DNA of 64,000 bases from Stomoxys calcitrans. Lineage: Eukaryota > Arthropoda > Insecta > Diptera > Muscidae. Location: NCBI RefSeq assembly GCF_963082655.1, contig NC_081553.1, forward strand, positions 208,944,435 through 209,008,434. Direction: 5' to 3'. A program made the translations under genes and the position numbers. This document shows positions 9,714 through 20,959 of the stretch, in pieces. Every line of letters begins with the position of its first letter. Position 1 is the first letter of the stretch. Below the pieces are notes generated by a model, which was not told the DNA's origin, did no database searches, and was given only the letters and a program-made list of their open reading frames with translations.

Positions 9714-10600
9714 GCGAAATGGTACATATTTGCCAAGCGCCAACGGAAAAGACTAGAATAATGTTCTTGGATTCAAATTAAAAAACGTCTCGAAAAAATT
9801 AGGTTTGGTAATTTTGCAAAATTGTACCGGAAGTACGACAAATAGTACGTTGAGTACCGCAATTGGTACTATTTGGTACTTTCCTAGTAAATTGAACTAA
9901 AGCTCTGAATTTTGGAACTTTGGGGTACACTATAGCAAACTTAATCGGGTGACTATAAGAGTTTTTGGAAATTTGTATATTTAGCACAAACGACTAAAAC
10001 GAGAATCATAAAGTTTTACATCAATGTTGGTCGTGGGTCATATGGACGGGATACGACAGGATTCGGTGATATTCGTATGTTTAGGTACTAAAAAGTACGA
10101 AATGGTCCATATTTGCCAAGCGCGAACGGAAAAGGCCAGAATAATGTTCTTGGGCTCAAATTAAGGAGCGTCTCGAAAAAATAAGGTTTGGTACAAAAGT
10201 ACCGGAAGTAAGAGAAATGGTACCTTGAGTACCGCAATTGGTATTATTTGTACTTTCTTTGTAAATTAAACTAGAGTTGGAAATTTGTGACAAATTTAAT
10301 CGAGTGACTATAAGAGTTTTTGTAATTTTGTACATGAAGGTACTAAAAGAAGTACCAAAAAGGTACGAAATGGATGAACTTTGTACAGACCGGATGGATA
10401 GAGGTAGAATTTTGAAATTGGACCTAAAGGACATCTGATTCAAAAGGATTAGGGTGAAAAGAAAAAATGGAAATGGATGTATAGTACTGGTAAAGCGATG
10501 AAACGTACGTTTAGTACGGCAATTGGTACAATTTGGTACTTTTTGTTCGGATGGACCTAGAGATCTGGAATTTGAAATGTAGGTACAACTAAGAAATATA
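9714..10600. repeat. GTAC-rich repeat, 383-bp tandem duplication
   Basis: The segment beginning CGAAATGGTACATATTTGCC at 9715 recurs as CGAAATGGTCCATATTTGCC at 10098, giving a 383-bp period. A third, more diverged unit starts near 10366. Each unit is dense in GTACC, GGTAC and AAGTAC words (for example GGTACTATTTGGTACTTT). I do not recognise the family. The left junction coincides with the (GACT)n array. Confidence 0.8.
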
Positions 10601-11035
10601 TGATGGGTGGCTAAATGATCTATTCACCATCCGCATATTTTGACCGATTGGGCCGTATTTGGCACAGATGTTGGCAGTCATAGCGGAACGCATCATACAA
10701 AATTTGAGCCAAATTGGGTCAAGAAGTCAAATCGGGAGATCGGTTTATATGGGAGCTATATCAGGTTATAGACTGATTTAGACCATACTAAAGACAGTTG
10801 GTTGAAGACATAACGCAACACTATGAGTTCCGATTAACAACTGTGCCAAATACGGTTCAAATCGGTTTATAAACTGATATAGCTCCCATATAAACCGATC
10901 TCCCGATTTGACTTTTTGAGCCCTTACTAGCCGCAATTTTTGCCCGATTTGGCTGAAATTTCGCATGCGGTGTTCTGTTTTGACTTCCAACAACTGTGGC
11001 AAGTACGGTCCAAATTAATCTATAACCTAATATAG
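10601..11035. repeat. B-type monomers in head-to-head arrangement
   Basis: At 10640-10795 one monomer is in minus orientation (TCAAGAAGTCAAATCGGGAG...TATATGGGAGCTATATCAGG). From about 10810 the same type is in plus orientation (AAACTGATATAGCTCCCATA...TTTTTGAGCCCTTAC). These are relatives of the ~150 bp monomers inside the DINE-like elements further right. The inversion lies near 10800. No element termini are visible. Confidence 0.7.
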
Positions 11036-13750
11036 CTCAGTGAGTTGTGTTGGGCCCTTCGACATACTTGTTCAATTTGGCCCAGATCGGTTCAGATTTG
11101 GATATAGCTGCCATATAGACCAATGGGGTCTTAGGCCCATAAAAGCCACATTTATTACCCGATTTTGCTGAAATTTGTGACAGTGAGTTGTATTAAGCCC
11201 TCCGACATCCATCGTAAAATTGGCTCAGATCGGTCTAGATTTGGATATAGCTGTCATATAGACTGATCTCTCGATTTAGGGTCTTAGGGCCATAAAAGCC
11301 ACATTTATAATCCGATTTTGCTGATATTTGTGGCAGTGAGTTGTGGTTAGGTCTTTCGAAATCCTTCGTCAATTTGGCTCAGATCGGTTCAGGTTTGGAT
11401 ATAGCTACCATATAGACCGATCCTCCGATTTAAGGGTTTTGGCCCATAAAAAGCGCATTTACTGTCCGATGTCCCGGAAATTTTGAACAGTGGGTTAAGC
11501 TAAGCCCCTTGACATTCTTCTGCAATATGGTATAGATCGGTCCAGATTTGGATTTAGCTGCCATATAGACTGATTCTCCAATTAAGGGTATTAGGCCCAT
11601 AAAGACCAAATTTACTATCCGATTTTGCTGAAATTTGGGACAGTGAGTTGTGTTAGGCCCTTCGACATCCTTCGTCAATTTGGCCTAGATCGGTCCAGAT
11701 TTGGATATAGCTCTCGGTTTTAGGTTTTGGGCCCATAAAAGCCACATTTATTATCCGATTTTGCTGAAATTTGGGACAGTGAGTTGTGTTGGGACCTTCG
11801 ACATCCTTCTTCAATTTAGCTCAGATCGGTTCAGATTTGGATATAGCTACCATATAGACCGATCCTCCGATTTAGGGTCTTTGGCCCATAAAAGGCGCAT
11901 TTGTTATCCGATTTTGCTGAAATTTGAGACAGTGAGTTGTGTTGGGCCTTTCGACATCCTTCTTCAATTTGGCTCAAATCGGTTCAGATTTGGATATAGC
12001 TACCATATAGACCGATCCTCCGATTTAAGGGTTTTGGCCTATAAAAAACGCATTTACTGTCCGATGTCCCGGAAATTTTGAACAGTGGGTTAAGCTAAGC
12101 CCCTTGACATTCTTCTGCAACATGGCACAGATCGGTTTAGATTTGGATATAGCTGTCATATAGACCGATTCTCCGATTAAGGGTATTGGGCCATAAAGAC
12201 CAAATTTACTATCCGATTTTGCTGAAATTTGGGATAGTGAGTTGTGTTAGGCCCTTCGACATCCTTCTTCAATTTGGCTCAGATCGGTTCAGATTTGGAT
12301 ATAGCAACCATATAGACCGATCCCCCGATTTAGGGTCTTTGGCCCATAAAAGGCGCATTTGTTATCCGATTTTGACAAAACTTGGGACAGTGAGTTTTGT
12401 TGGGCCTTTCGACAGCCTTCTTCAATTTGGCTCAGATCGGTTCAGCTTTGGATATAGCAACCATATAGATCGATCCTCCGATTTAGCGTCTTAGGCCCAT
12501 AAAAGGCGCATTTGTTATCCGATTTTGCCAAAATTTGTGACAGTGAGTTGTGTTAGGCGTTTCGACATCCTTTTCTAATTTGGCTCAGATCGGTCCAGAT
12601 TTGAATATAGCTGCCATATAGACCGATCCTCCAGTTTAGGGTCTTAGGCCCATAAAAGGCGCATTTATTATCCGATTTTGCCAAAATTTGGGACAGTGAG
12701 CTATGTTGGGCCTTTCGACATCTTTCTTCAATTTGGCTCAGATCGGTTCAGATTTTGATATAGTTGCCATATAGACCGATCCTCCGATGTAGGGTCTTAG
12801 GGCCATAAAAGCCACATTTATTATCCGATTTCGGTGATATTTGAGACAGGTAAGTTGTGTTAGGCCTTTCGACATCCTACTTCAATTAGGCCCAGATCGG
12901 TTCAGATTTGGATATAGGTGCCATATAGACCGATCCTCCGATTTAGGGTCTTAGGCCCATAAATGCCACATTTATTATTCGATTTTGCTGAAATTTGGGA
13001 CAGTGAGTTGTGTTAGGCCTTTAGAAATCTTTTTTCAATTTGGGCCTGGTCGGTTCAGATTTGGGTGCAGCTGCCATATAGACCGATCTCTCGATTTAAG
13101 GTTTTGGGGCCATAAAAAGCGCATTTATTGTCCGATTTCGCCGAAATTTGGGACAGTGAGTTGTGTTAAGCCTCTTGACATACTTCTGCAATATGGGACA
13201 GATCGGTTCAGATTTGTATATAGCTGTCATATAGACCGATCTCTCGGTTTTAGGTTTTGGGGCCATAAAAGGCGCATTTATTGTCCCATGTCATTGAAAT
13301 TTGAGACAGTGGGTTGTGTTAGGCTCTTCGACGTCCTGCTTCAATTTGGACCAGATCGATCCAGATTTGAATATAGCTGCCATATAGACCGATCTCTCGA
13401 TTTAAGGTTTTGGGCCCATAAAAGGCGCATTTATTATCCGATTTCTCCGAAATTTGAGACAGTGAGTTGTGTTAGGCTTCGATATTTTTCTGCAACTTGG
13501 CCCAAATCGGTCGAGAGTTGGATATAGTTGCCATATAGACCGATATCTCGATTTAAAGTCATGGCCCATTAAAGCCACATTTATTATCCAATTTTCCCAA
13601 AATTTGGGTCAGTGAGTTGTGTTAGGCCCTTTGACATCCTTTTTAAATTTGGCTCAGATCGGTCCACATTTGAATATAGCTGCCATATAGACCAATCTCT
13701 CGACTTAAGGTTTTGGGCCCATATAAGGTGCATTTATTGTCCGATTTTAC
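11036..13750 (+). repeat. Tandem array of ~153-bp A monomers
   Basis: About 17-18 copies. The landmark TATAGAC in GCTGCCATATAGACCGAT recurs at 11411, 11564, 11853, 12006 and 12159, a period of exactly 153 bp; a deletion near 11710 breaks the pattern. Each monomer also has GGCCCATAAA, ATCCGATTTTGCTGAAATTT and CAGTGAGTTGTGTTAGGC. The same monomers occur inside DINE-like elements at 17.4-19.7, 25.6-27.4 and 49.1-50.3 kb. No element ends are visible here, so this may be an expanded internal array. Period 153 is divisible by 3, which creates repetitive open frames of no coding significance. Confidence 0.92.
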
Positions 13751-15033
13751 ATGTGAATATTAAAAAGTCAATGTCATAAGACAACTACATGCCGTGTAAT
13801 AGCGGCTTTACTAAGTGGGTTTCTTTTTTTTTGCCCATAAGCTAACGATTCCGCCATGTTGCTAAGTAAAACATACCATATATTTGCTTAAAATTATAAA
13901 CCTATTGTCATCAACCCACTCAACAATAGGATAAATAAACCGAAAACACCAATGCTTGTCAACAACGGATATAGGTTAAAATTCTATTAGGCCAATGTGG
14001 AAAATAAATGTTAGAAAAAACAAACCCTCCAAAACATCATATCGAAAACCGGCCTTAGAAAAACAAATGCTTACTTTCTCTTTACTCTATTTCTTGTTTG
14101 CCAACCCTGCTGGTCCATATGAATATCTGCTACGATGGGGAGATTTCTGGGTAAATTCCCATAAAATCAATTCCAACAAATAATCAAAAAAATCAGATGA
14201 AAAAAAAACGCTAAAAAATCGCAGTTGAAAAAATTTAACACAAAAAAAAATTATAAACATGGACATGACCTACGTTCATATATTGTTAGAAAAAAATATA
14301 AGAAGAACTGAAAACGGGGGAAAAACCCTCAAAACAAAAAAACTGATATCGTAACAACACTAACAATGGAGTAAAACAGCAAAAAACAGTACCAAAAGAA
14401 ACTTAACAAAAAAACAATAACACATAAACTTAGAAAACAACATGCAAAACATAACAAAGAAAAAAAAATATTATAAACATAGACACAATAAAGTATGGCT
14501 GCGGAAGGAACTGCAAAAAAATATCCGGCTAAACATGGGGAACGCCAATGCTGGAAAAAAGCGCTGGAATTCCCTTTGTTGTTATGGCTTTTTTTCTATT
14601 GCCTTCCGCAAGGGCTGTGATTGTCAGAGTACCCCCCCCTTTAACGTCTGGTGGCTTTTGGAAGAGCGCTAAAAAAAAGACTCTGTCTCAATGTCCTAGA
14701 CGATGTGTTTTGTTGGACTTCCTTTTTAACAGTTTTCAAGTTTAATTTTTGTATTTCTTTTTCTTTCTTTGTATGTTTCATTTTTCCCCCACTTTTTATT
14801 TGTGTCCTCCATTCATCGCTAAAAAGATGAAAATGATTTTCCACTTTTATGGAATTTTTTTTTTTTTTTTTTGATTTTGCGAATTTCCTTTTAGGGAATA
14901 AAGGACATAAGTTAGCGAATTGATTGTCACGGGAAAATGTTTAAGTTTTTGGTATTAAATTTTTTCAAGATTATATGAAACAACTCATGTCCAGTGGCAA
15001 ACAATAGGTACACTGAAAAAAAAACTGTATATA
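13751..15033. other. AT-rich region without recognisable features
   Basis: Rich in A runs (14190-14480) and T runs (14850-14870). Several open frames of 60-76 codons occur on both strands, but none shows a motif and they overlap one another. Nothing I can support as a gene. Confidence 0.5.
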
Positions 15034-15268
15034 TTGGGTTGCCCAAAAAGTAATTGCGGATTTTTTAAAAGAAAATAAATGCATTTTTAATAAAACTTAG
15101 AATGAACTTTAATCAAATATACTTTTTTACACTTTTTTTCTAAAGCAAGCAAAAAGTAACAGCTGATAACTGACAGAAGAAAGAATTCAATTACAGAGTC
15201 ACAAGCTGTGAAAAAATTTTTCAACGCCGACTATATGAAAAATCCGCAATTACTTTTTGGGCAACCAA
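15034..15268. mobile_element. MITE copy 1 (mariner-type, TA target)
   Basis: About 235 bp with terminal inverted repeats starting TTGGGTTGCCC, flanked by TA on both sides (the right end has lost one C). The interior is non-coding and A/T-rich. The TIR extends about 32 bp in good copies. TA duplication and small size point to a non-autonomous element mobilised by a Tc1/mariner-group transposase; that link is inference. Confidence 0.9.
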
Positions 15269-15439
15269 TATTGGGCAATCTGCTGCGCCTTATTTTACTT
15301 TATATGGAACAAAAGTTTCCTTGGAATTATTATTTTCGACAATTAAAGAGCTTTTCGTGAAATACCATGCTACGGAAATAGTATATCGCTTGACTAACAG
15401 TCTAAAATTGGTTATTAAATTCGTTTTCTAATCTCAAAT

Positions 15440-17412
15440 AACTTTCATTTGAGCCACATATTGGCATGGTCGAAAAATTTTTACCCTTTGGGAGGTGTTT
15501 TGGGGAAGAGATGGTGCCCTAAATGCAAATTGCAAATTTTGCCCATGAACATTCGACTAAGGAACAGGGGCAAACTTCTCACATATCAATGAGTGCAGTC
15601 CGATTCAAGTTTTAAGTTCAATGATAAGGGGCCTCCTTTTTATAGCCGAGTCCAAACGGCGTGCCGCAGTGCGACACCTCTTTGGAGAGAAATTTTACAT
15701 GGCGTTGTACCTCCCAAATGTTGCTAGCAATAGGAGGGCGAAAACCACGGCTGAAAATTGTTTCTGATGGTCTCGCCAGGACTCGAACCCTGGCATTCAG
15801 CGTCATAGGCGGACATGCTAACCTCTACCCCACGGATGCCCTAAATACATGGTCCTAAATTTGGATATAACATTCGTATTCTACTCCCAAATACCTTTAT
15901 TTGAGACCCATATTGCGATGGTCAGTAAAAAATTGCTGTTTGTGGGGTATTTTGGGAGAGGGGTAGACCCCTAGAAAATTGGTGCCGAAAATGGGTATCA
16001 ATTCTTGCTCTACCCCCCAAAACCTTTCATTTAAGCCCCACATTGACATGGTCGCTAAATATGCCCGATTTAGGGGTGTTTTGGGCATTGGGGTGGTCCC
16101 CCAAACACTAAGCCCAGAAAATATATCAGCAACGAGCTCTATTCTCATATCTCATTTATTTGAACCCCATATTGCCATTTCCCTCAAAATTGGATACCAA
16201 ATTCGTTTTCTAATCTCATTTGAACTTCTTATTGCAAAAGTCAGCAAATATGTCCGGTTTGGAGTTCCTCTCTCTTTAAGACCCAAATTGTCTTGGTGAG
16301 CAAATACGTCCTATTTGGGGAGTTGTTATGGTGGTGGGACGTCCCCTATGTTGATATCAGATATGTGGTCTACTCCCAAATTCCTTTAATTTGAGCCCCA
16401 TATTTGTAAAATCGGCAATCATGACCGGCTTGGGGGGTGTTTTGAGGGATGGGCGGCCACTCAGTGAGTTGATCCTGAAAATATATATCGGATTCGTGTT
16501 CTACTCTAAAAATCCTCTAATTTGAACCTCATAATGCAATAGTCAGCAACTACTTCCTATTTGGGTGGTGTTCTGGGGCTGGGGTGTTCCTATAGACACT
16601 TTTCCCCAATATTGATATCAGATTCGTGCTTTACTCCCAAAGACCTTTCATTTGAGCCCCATATTGCTATGGTCGTAAATTTTTTCCCTTTGGGAGATGT
16701 TTTTGGGAAGAGGCTGCCCCTCCAAACACTTGGTCCCATACTTGGATATCAGATTCGAATTCTACACTCAAATGCCATTTATTTATGTCCCATATTGCCA
16801 TGGTCAGTAAATAAGTCCAGTTTGGGGACTGATTTTGGGAAGGGATAGACCCCCAGAAACTTGGTCCCAATTTTAGATATAACATTCGTATTCTGCTCGC
16901 AAATACCTTTCCTTAGAGTCCCATATTGCCATGGTCGGTAAATATGACCGATTTAGGGTTTTTTTTTTTTTTTTTTTGGGGGGGGGGGGGAGTTGGATTG
17001 GTCCCCCTTACACTTGGTCCAACAATTTGATATCAGATACGTTTTCTTATCCTAAATACCTTTCATTTGAGTCCCATATTGTAGAGATTGGTCTAAATAT
17101 ATGTTTAGTAGGTTTTAGGGTGGGGCGGCCCCCCTAGGTATCCCATCCGAAATTTGGATACCAAATTTTTATTTTTACGGTTCTTTATAAGAGCACACAA
17201 AATTTCGGTTGAATCGCACCACCAATCTCCGAGATCTGGCGTTTCTGAAAATTAAGGTAAGGGGGAGGGTCCGCCCCCCCAAAATTTCAAGTGCCTAGCT
17301 TCACTCTTTCGAAAGTTACGTACTTTCCACAGACATGCAATCTTTATGGGGTCTTAGACCAATATTTCAATGTGTTACAAACGGAATGGCGAAGTTAGTA
17401 TACCCCCATCTT
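15440..17412 (+). repeat. C-monomer array (~130 bp period) with element-like end
   Basis: Degenerate tandem monomers are marked by TTGAGCCCCATATTGCCATG, GGTGTTTTGGG, GTCCCCCAAACACT and CAGATTCGTRTTCTACTC. CATATTG recurs at 16660, 16791 and 16922 (131-bp steps) and at 17075. A homopolymer T/G insertion lies at 16961-16990. The right end (17200-17412) has CTCCGAGATCTGGCGTTT, then a block ACAAACGGAATG...AGTATACCCCCATC that matches the terminal block of the DINE-like elements. A SINE interrupts it at 15525-15837. Confidence 0.82.
15525..15837 (-). mobile_element. SINE copy c with 9-bp target duplication
   Basis: A full-length minus-oriented SINE. On its own strand it has a tRNA-like head with box A-like GTAGAGGTTAGC and box B GGTTCGAGTCC, a body with GCGGCACGCCGTTTGG and CTCATTGATATGTGAGAAG, and a tail ending GGGCAAAATTTGC. 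It is flanked by the 9-bp direct repeat GCCCTAAAT at 15516-15524 and 15838-15846, as expected for retroposition. The host sequence is a C monomer. Confidence 0.92.
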
Positions 17413-19712
17413 AAGGTATAAAAATGAATCTGTGCTTGTTTGTTTGTGCGGTCCAAATCGGTCTATAACCTGACATAGCTCCCATATAGACCGAGCTCTC
17501 GATTTAACCTCTTGAGCCCTTACAAGCTGCAAATTTTTTTCCGTCTGTCCGTCCGTCTGTAGTAATCACTGTACAGGCTTCAAAAATTGAGATATTGAGC
17601 TGAAATTTGGCACAGATACGTCTTCTTGATGAACACTGGTGAAGTTCTTGAACGGGCCAAATCGGACCCTAATTGGATATAGCTGCTATATAGACCGATC
17701 TCTCGATAAATAGTCTGAAGCCCATAAAATCTTTATTTTTTCCGATTTCACTGAAATTTGAAACAGTGAGTTATTTTAAACCTCCCGACATTTGATCTGA
17801 GTATAGTTCAGATCGGACTATATTTGGATATAGCTGCCATATAGACCGATTTGCCGATAAAGGGTCTGAAGCCCATAAAAGCTTTTATTTTTCATCCGAT
17901 GTCGCTGAAACTTAAAACAGAGCGTAATTTTAGGCCTACCAATATCTGATCCAAATATGGTACCGATCGGACTAAATCTAGATATAGCTGCCATATAGAC
18001 CGATTTGCCGATAAAGGGTCTAAAGCCCATAAAAGCTTTATTTTTAAACCGATTTCGCTGAAATTTAAAAGAATTGGCTATTTTATGCCTCCCGACATTT
18101 GACCTAAATATGGATTAGTTCGGTTTATATTTAGATATAGCTGCCATATAGACCGATCTCCCTATAAAGGGTCTGAAGGCCACAAAAGCTTTATTATTTT
18201 CCGATTTCGCTGAAATTTGGAATAGTGTGCAGTTTTAAGCCTTTCAACATCCGACCCAAATAGGGTACAGATCGGACTATATTTAGATATAGCTGCCATA
18301 TAGACCGATCTCCCGATAAGAGGTCTGAAACCCATAAAAGCTTTATTTTTTAACCGATTTCGCTGAAATTTAAAACAATGGGTTATCTTAAGCCTCCCAA
18401 TATAGGACCCAAGTATGGTTCTGATCAGACGATATTTAGATATAGCACCCATATAGACCGATCTACCGATAAAGGGTCTAATGCCCATAAAAACTTTATT
18501 TTTGAACCGATTTCGCTGGAATTTGGAATAGAGTGCAGTTTTAAACTTCTCAACATCCAACCCAAATATGGTACAGATCGGACCATATTTAGATATAGCT
18601 GCCATATAGACCTTTTTACCGATAAAGGGTCTAATGCCCATAAAAACTTTATTTTTTAACCGATTTCGCTGAAATTTTAAACAATCGGTTATTTTAAGTC
18701 TCCCGACAGCTGACCCAGCTATGGTTCAGATCGGACTATATTTAGATATAGCTGCCATATAGACCGATCCGACGATAAAGGGTCTAAAGCCCATAAAAGT
18801 TTTATTTTTTAACCGATTTCACTGAAATTTGGAACAGTGAGTTATTTTAACCCTCCTGACATCTGACCCAAGTATGGTTTAGATTGGACTATATTTGAAT
18901 ATAGCTGCTATATAGACCGATCTGCCGATAAAGGGTCTGAAGCCCATAAAAGCTTTATTTTTTAACCGATTTCACTGAAATTTGGAACAGTGAGTTATTT
19001 CAACCCACCTGACATCTGACCTCAGTATGATTCAGATCGGACTATATTTAGATATAGCTGCCATATAGACCGATCTGCCGATAAAGGGTCTGAAGTCCAT
19101 AAAAGCTTTAGTTTTTAACCGATTTGGCTGAAATTTAAAACAGAGAGTAATTTTAGGCCTACCAATATCTGACCCAAATATGGTATAGATCGGACTATAT
19201 TTAGGTATAGCAGCCATATAGACCGATCTGCCTATAAAGGGTCTGAAGCCCATAAAAGCTCTATTTATAACCCGATTTTGTTGAAATTTCAAACAGTGGG
19301 TAGTTTTAGGTCTCCTGACGTCCGTCCCAAATATGGTTTATATCGGACTATATTTAGATATAGCTGCCATATAGACCGATCTCCCGATAAAGGGTCTGAA
19401 GACCATAAAAGCATTATTTTTTATCCAATTTCACTGAAATTTGAAACAGTGTGCAGTTTTAGGCCACCCGTCATCAGACCCAAATATGGTAAAAATAGGA
19501 CTGTGCTTAGATATAGCTGTCATATAGACCGATATGCCGGTTAAGGGCCTGAAGCTCATAACAGCTTTATTAAACAATGACTTATATAAGACCAATGAAT
19601 GTCCGTGGCGAATTTGGGTGCATAAGTTATCCAATTTTCATCTGATTGTGGCAAAAGGGGGTTTACATATATACCCGAGGTGGTGGGTATCCAAAGTTCG
19701 GCCTGGCCTGTT
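17413..19712 (+). mobile_element. DINE-like element with A monomers
   Basis: The left part (17530-17650) has a CCGTCTGTCCGTCCGTCTG tract and the block ATTGAGATATTGAGCTGAAA. Next come about 12 A monomers of 153 bp (TATAGAC at 18911 and 19064). The right end is ACCCGAGGTGGTGGGTATCC, then the hairpin sequence AAGTTCGGCCTGGCC. This is the architecture described for Drosophila DINE/Helentron-like elements: two conserved ends around a variable tandem-repeat core. Homology to DINEs is inference. At 17413-17525 a partial B-type monomer precedes it, so the left boundary is uncertain. Confidence 0.72.
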
Positions 19713-19738
19713 TATTTTTGTTTAACATTTAAATGTTA

Positions 19739-19974
19739 TTGGGTTGCCCAAAAAGTAATTGCGGATTTTTCATATAGTCAGCGTTGACAAATTTGTTCAC
19801 TGCTTGTGACTCTGTAATTGCATTCTTTCTCCTGTCATTTATCAGCTGTTACTTTTAGCTTGCTTTAGAAAAAAAGTGTAAAAAAAGTATATTTGATTAA
19901 AGTTCATTCTAAGTTTTATTAAAAATGCATTTACTTTCTTTTCAAAAATCCGCAATTACTTTTGGGCAACTCAA
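19739..19974. mobile_element. MITE copy 2 (inverted relative to the others)
   Basis: About 236 bp, TTGGGTTGCCC to GGGCAACTCAA, with TA at 19737 and 19975. The interior runs in the opposite orientation to copies 1, 3, 4 and 5 (the CATATAGTCAGCGTTGAC block is at the left). It sits just right of the DINE-like element's hairpin end. Confidence 0.92.
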
Positions 19975-20240
19975 TATTTTAAACTGTACTTACTTTTACG
20001 GCAGCTGAAGCTGTGGTAGGTGGTGTTGGGGGCCAAAAGTTATGATCTCCGATTTCCTTGTTATGTTGTCCATAGTGCTGTTGAATATTTTTCCAAGTCA
20101 TCATTTAAGCAAAGCCAAGGCCAATCAATGAAATGGCATGAAAGAAAAAATAGAAGAGAAAATATAAAATTTTTTGATGTAACTATCCACTTTGAATTAT
20201 TGTTTGGAATCTAAAATAATTTTCACGAAATAATCAAAAA

Positions 20241-20830
20241 ACAAATTGGCTTAATTGGATTTGAACCCCTTTTTGCCATAATCCACAAATATGTCCAGTT
20301 TTGAGGGGTACGCAGGGTGGGGCGGCCACCCACGTACTACCAAACAAATTTCGCCCATGAACATTCCACTAAGGAAAAGGGGCAAACTTCTCACATAACA
20401 ATGAGTGCAGTCCGATTCAAGTTTAAGCTCAATGATAAGGGGCCACCTTTTCATAGCCGAGTCCGAACGGCGTGCCGCAGTGCGACACCTCTTCGGAGAG
20501 AAGTTTTAAATGGCATAGTATCTCACAAATGTTGCCAGCATTAGCCCCCACAAATGTTGCTAGCTTAGCCCTGAGAAAATATCAGCATCGTGTTCTACTC
20601 TCAAATTTCTTTAATTTGAGCCCCAATTGCCATTGGGTTGGCACGACCCCCAAACATTTGGCCTTAAACTTTGATATCAAATACCTATTATTTATCGCTA
20701 TAGTAGGCAATCATGATCGGTTTGAAGGGAGTTTAGAGGTGGACCCTGAAGTAATATCATCATCGTGCTAGAGCACGATTTTGTTTGAGCCCCATTATGT
20801 CAAACATTTTGAAGAAGGCTATCAATATTT
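20241..20830 (+). repeat. C-monomer fragment split by a SINE
   Basis: Monomer pieces at 20241-20345 (TTTGAACCCCTTTTTGCCAT, GGGTGGGGCGGCC) and 20570-20830 (ATTTGAGCCCCAATTGCC, CCCCCAAACATTTGG) flank SINE copy d. The flanking 260 bp to the left (19977-20240) show nothing recognisable. Confidence 0.7.
20346..20544 (-). mobile_element. SINE copy d, head missing
   Basis: Body and tail of the SINE in minus orientation (CGCCCATGAACATTCC, AATGAGTGCAGTCCGATTC, CGTGCCGCAGTGCGACACC), ending at GTTGCCAGCATTAG. The tRNA-like head is absent. It is inserted in C-monomer DNA. Confidence 0.85.
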
Positions 20831-20959
20831 TCGGGGCTAGAGGGTTTCATTCATATTCACACTAATTATTTTTTTTTTTTTTGTATTGGTTATCTACATT
20901 TAAAATCTTATTTCAAAGCGAACAATTGGAATATTAAATTCTTAAATATCCGCAGGTCC

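Noticed and set aside
8960..9743. Open frames of 231 and 258 codons encoding Ser-Val-Ser-Gln repeats
   Set aside because: They are translations of the (GACT)n tract; a stop-free tetranucleotide opens every frame on that strand.
11701..13527. Repetitive 100-180 codon frames (FWAHKRRIYYPISPKF type)
   Set aside because: The 153-bp A monomer is a multiple of three, so open frames repeat; they carry no known domain and are interrupted at random.
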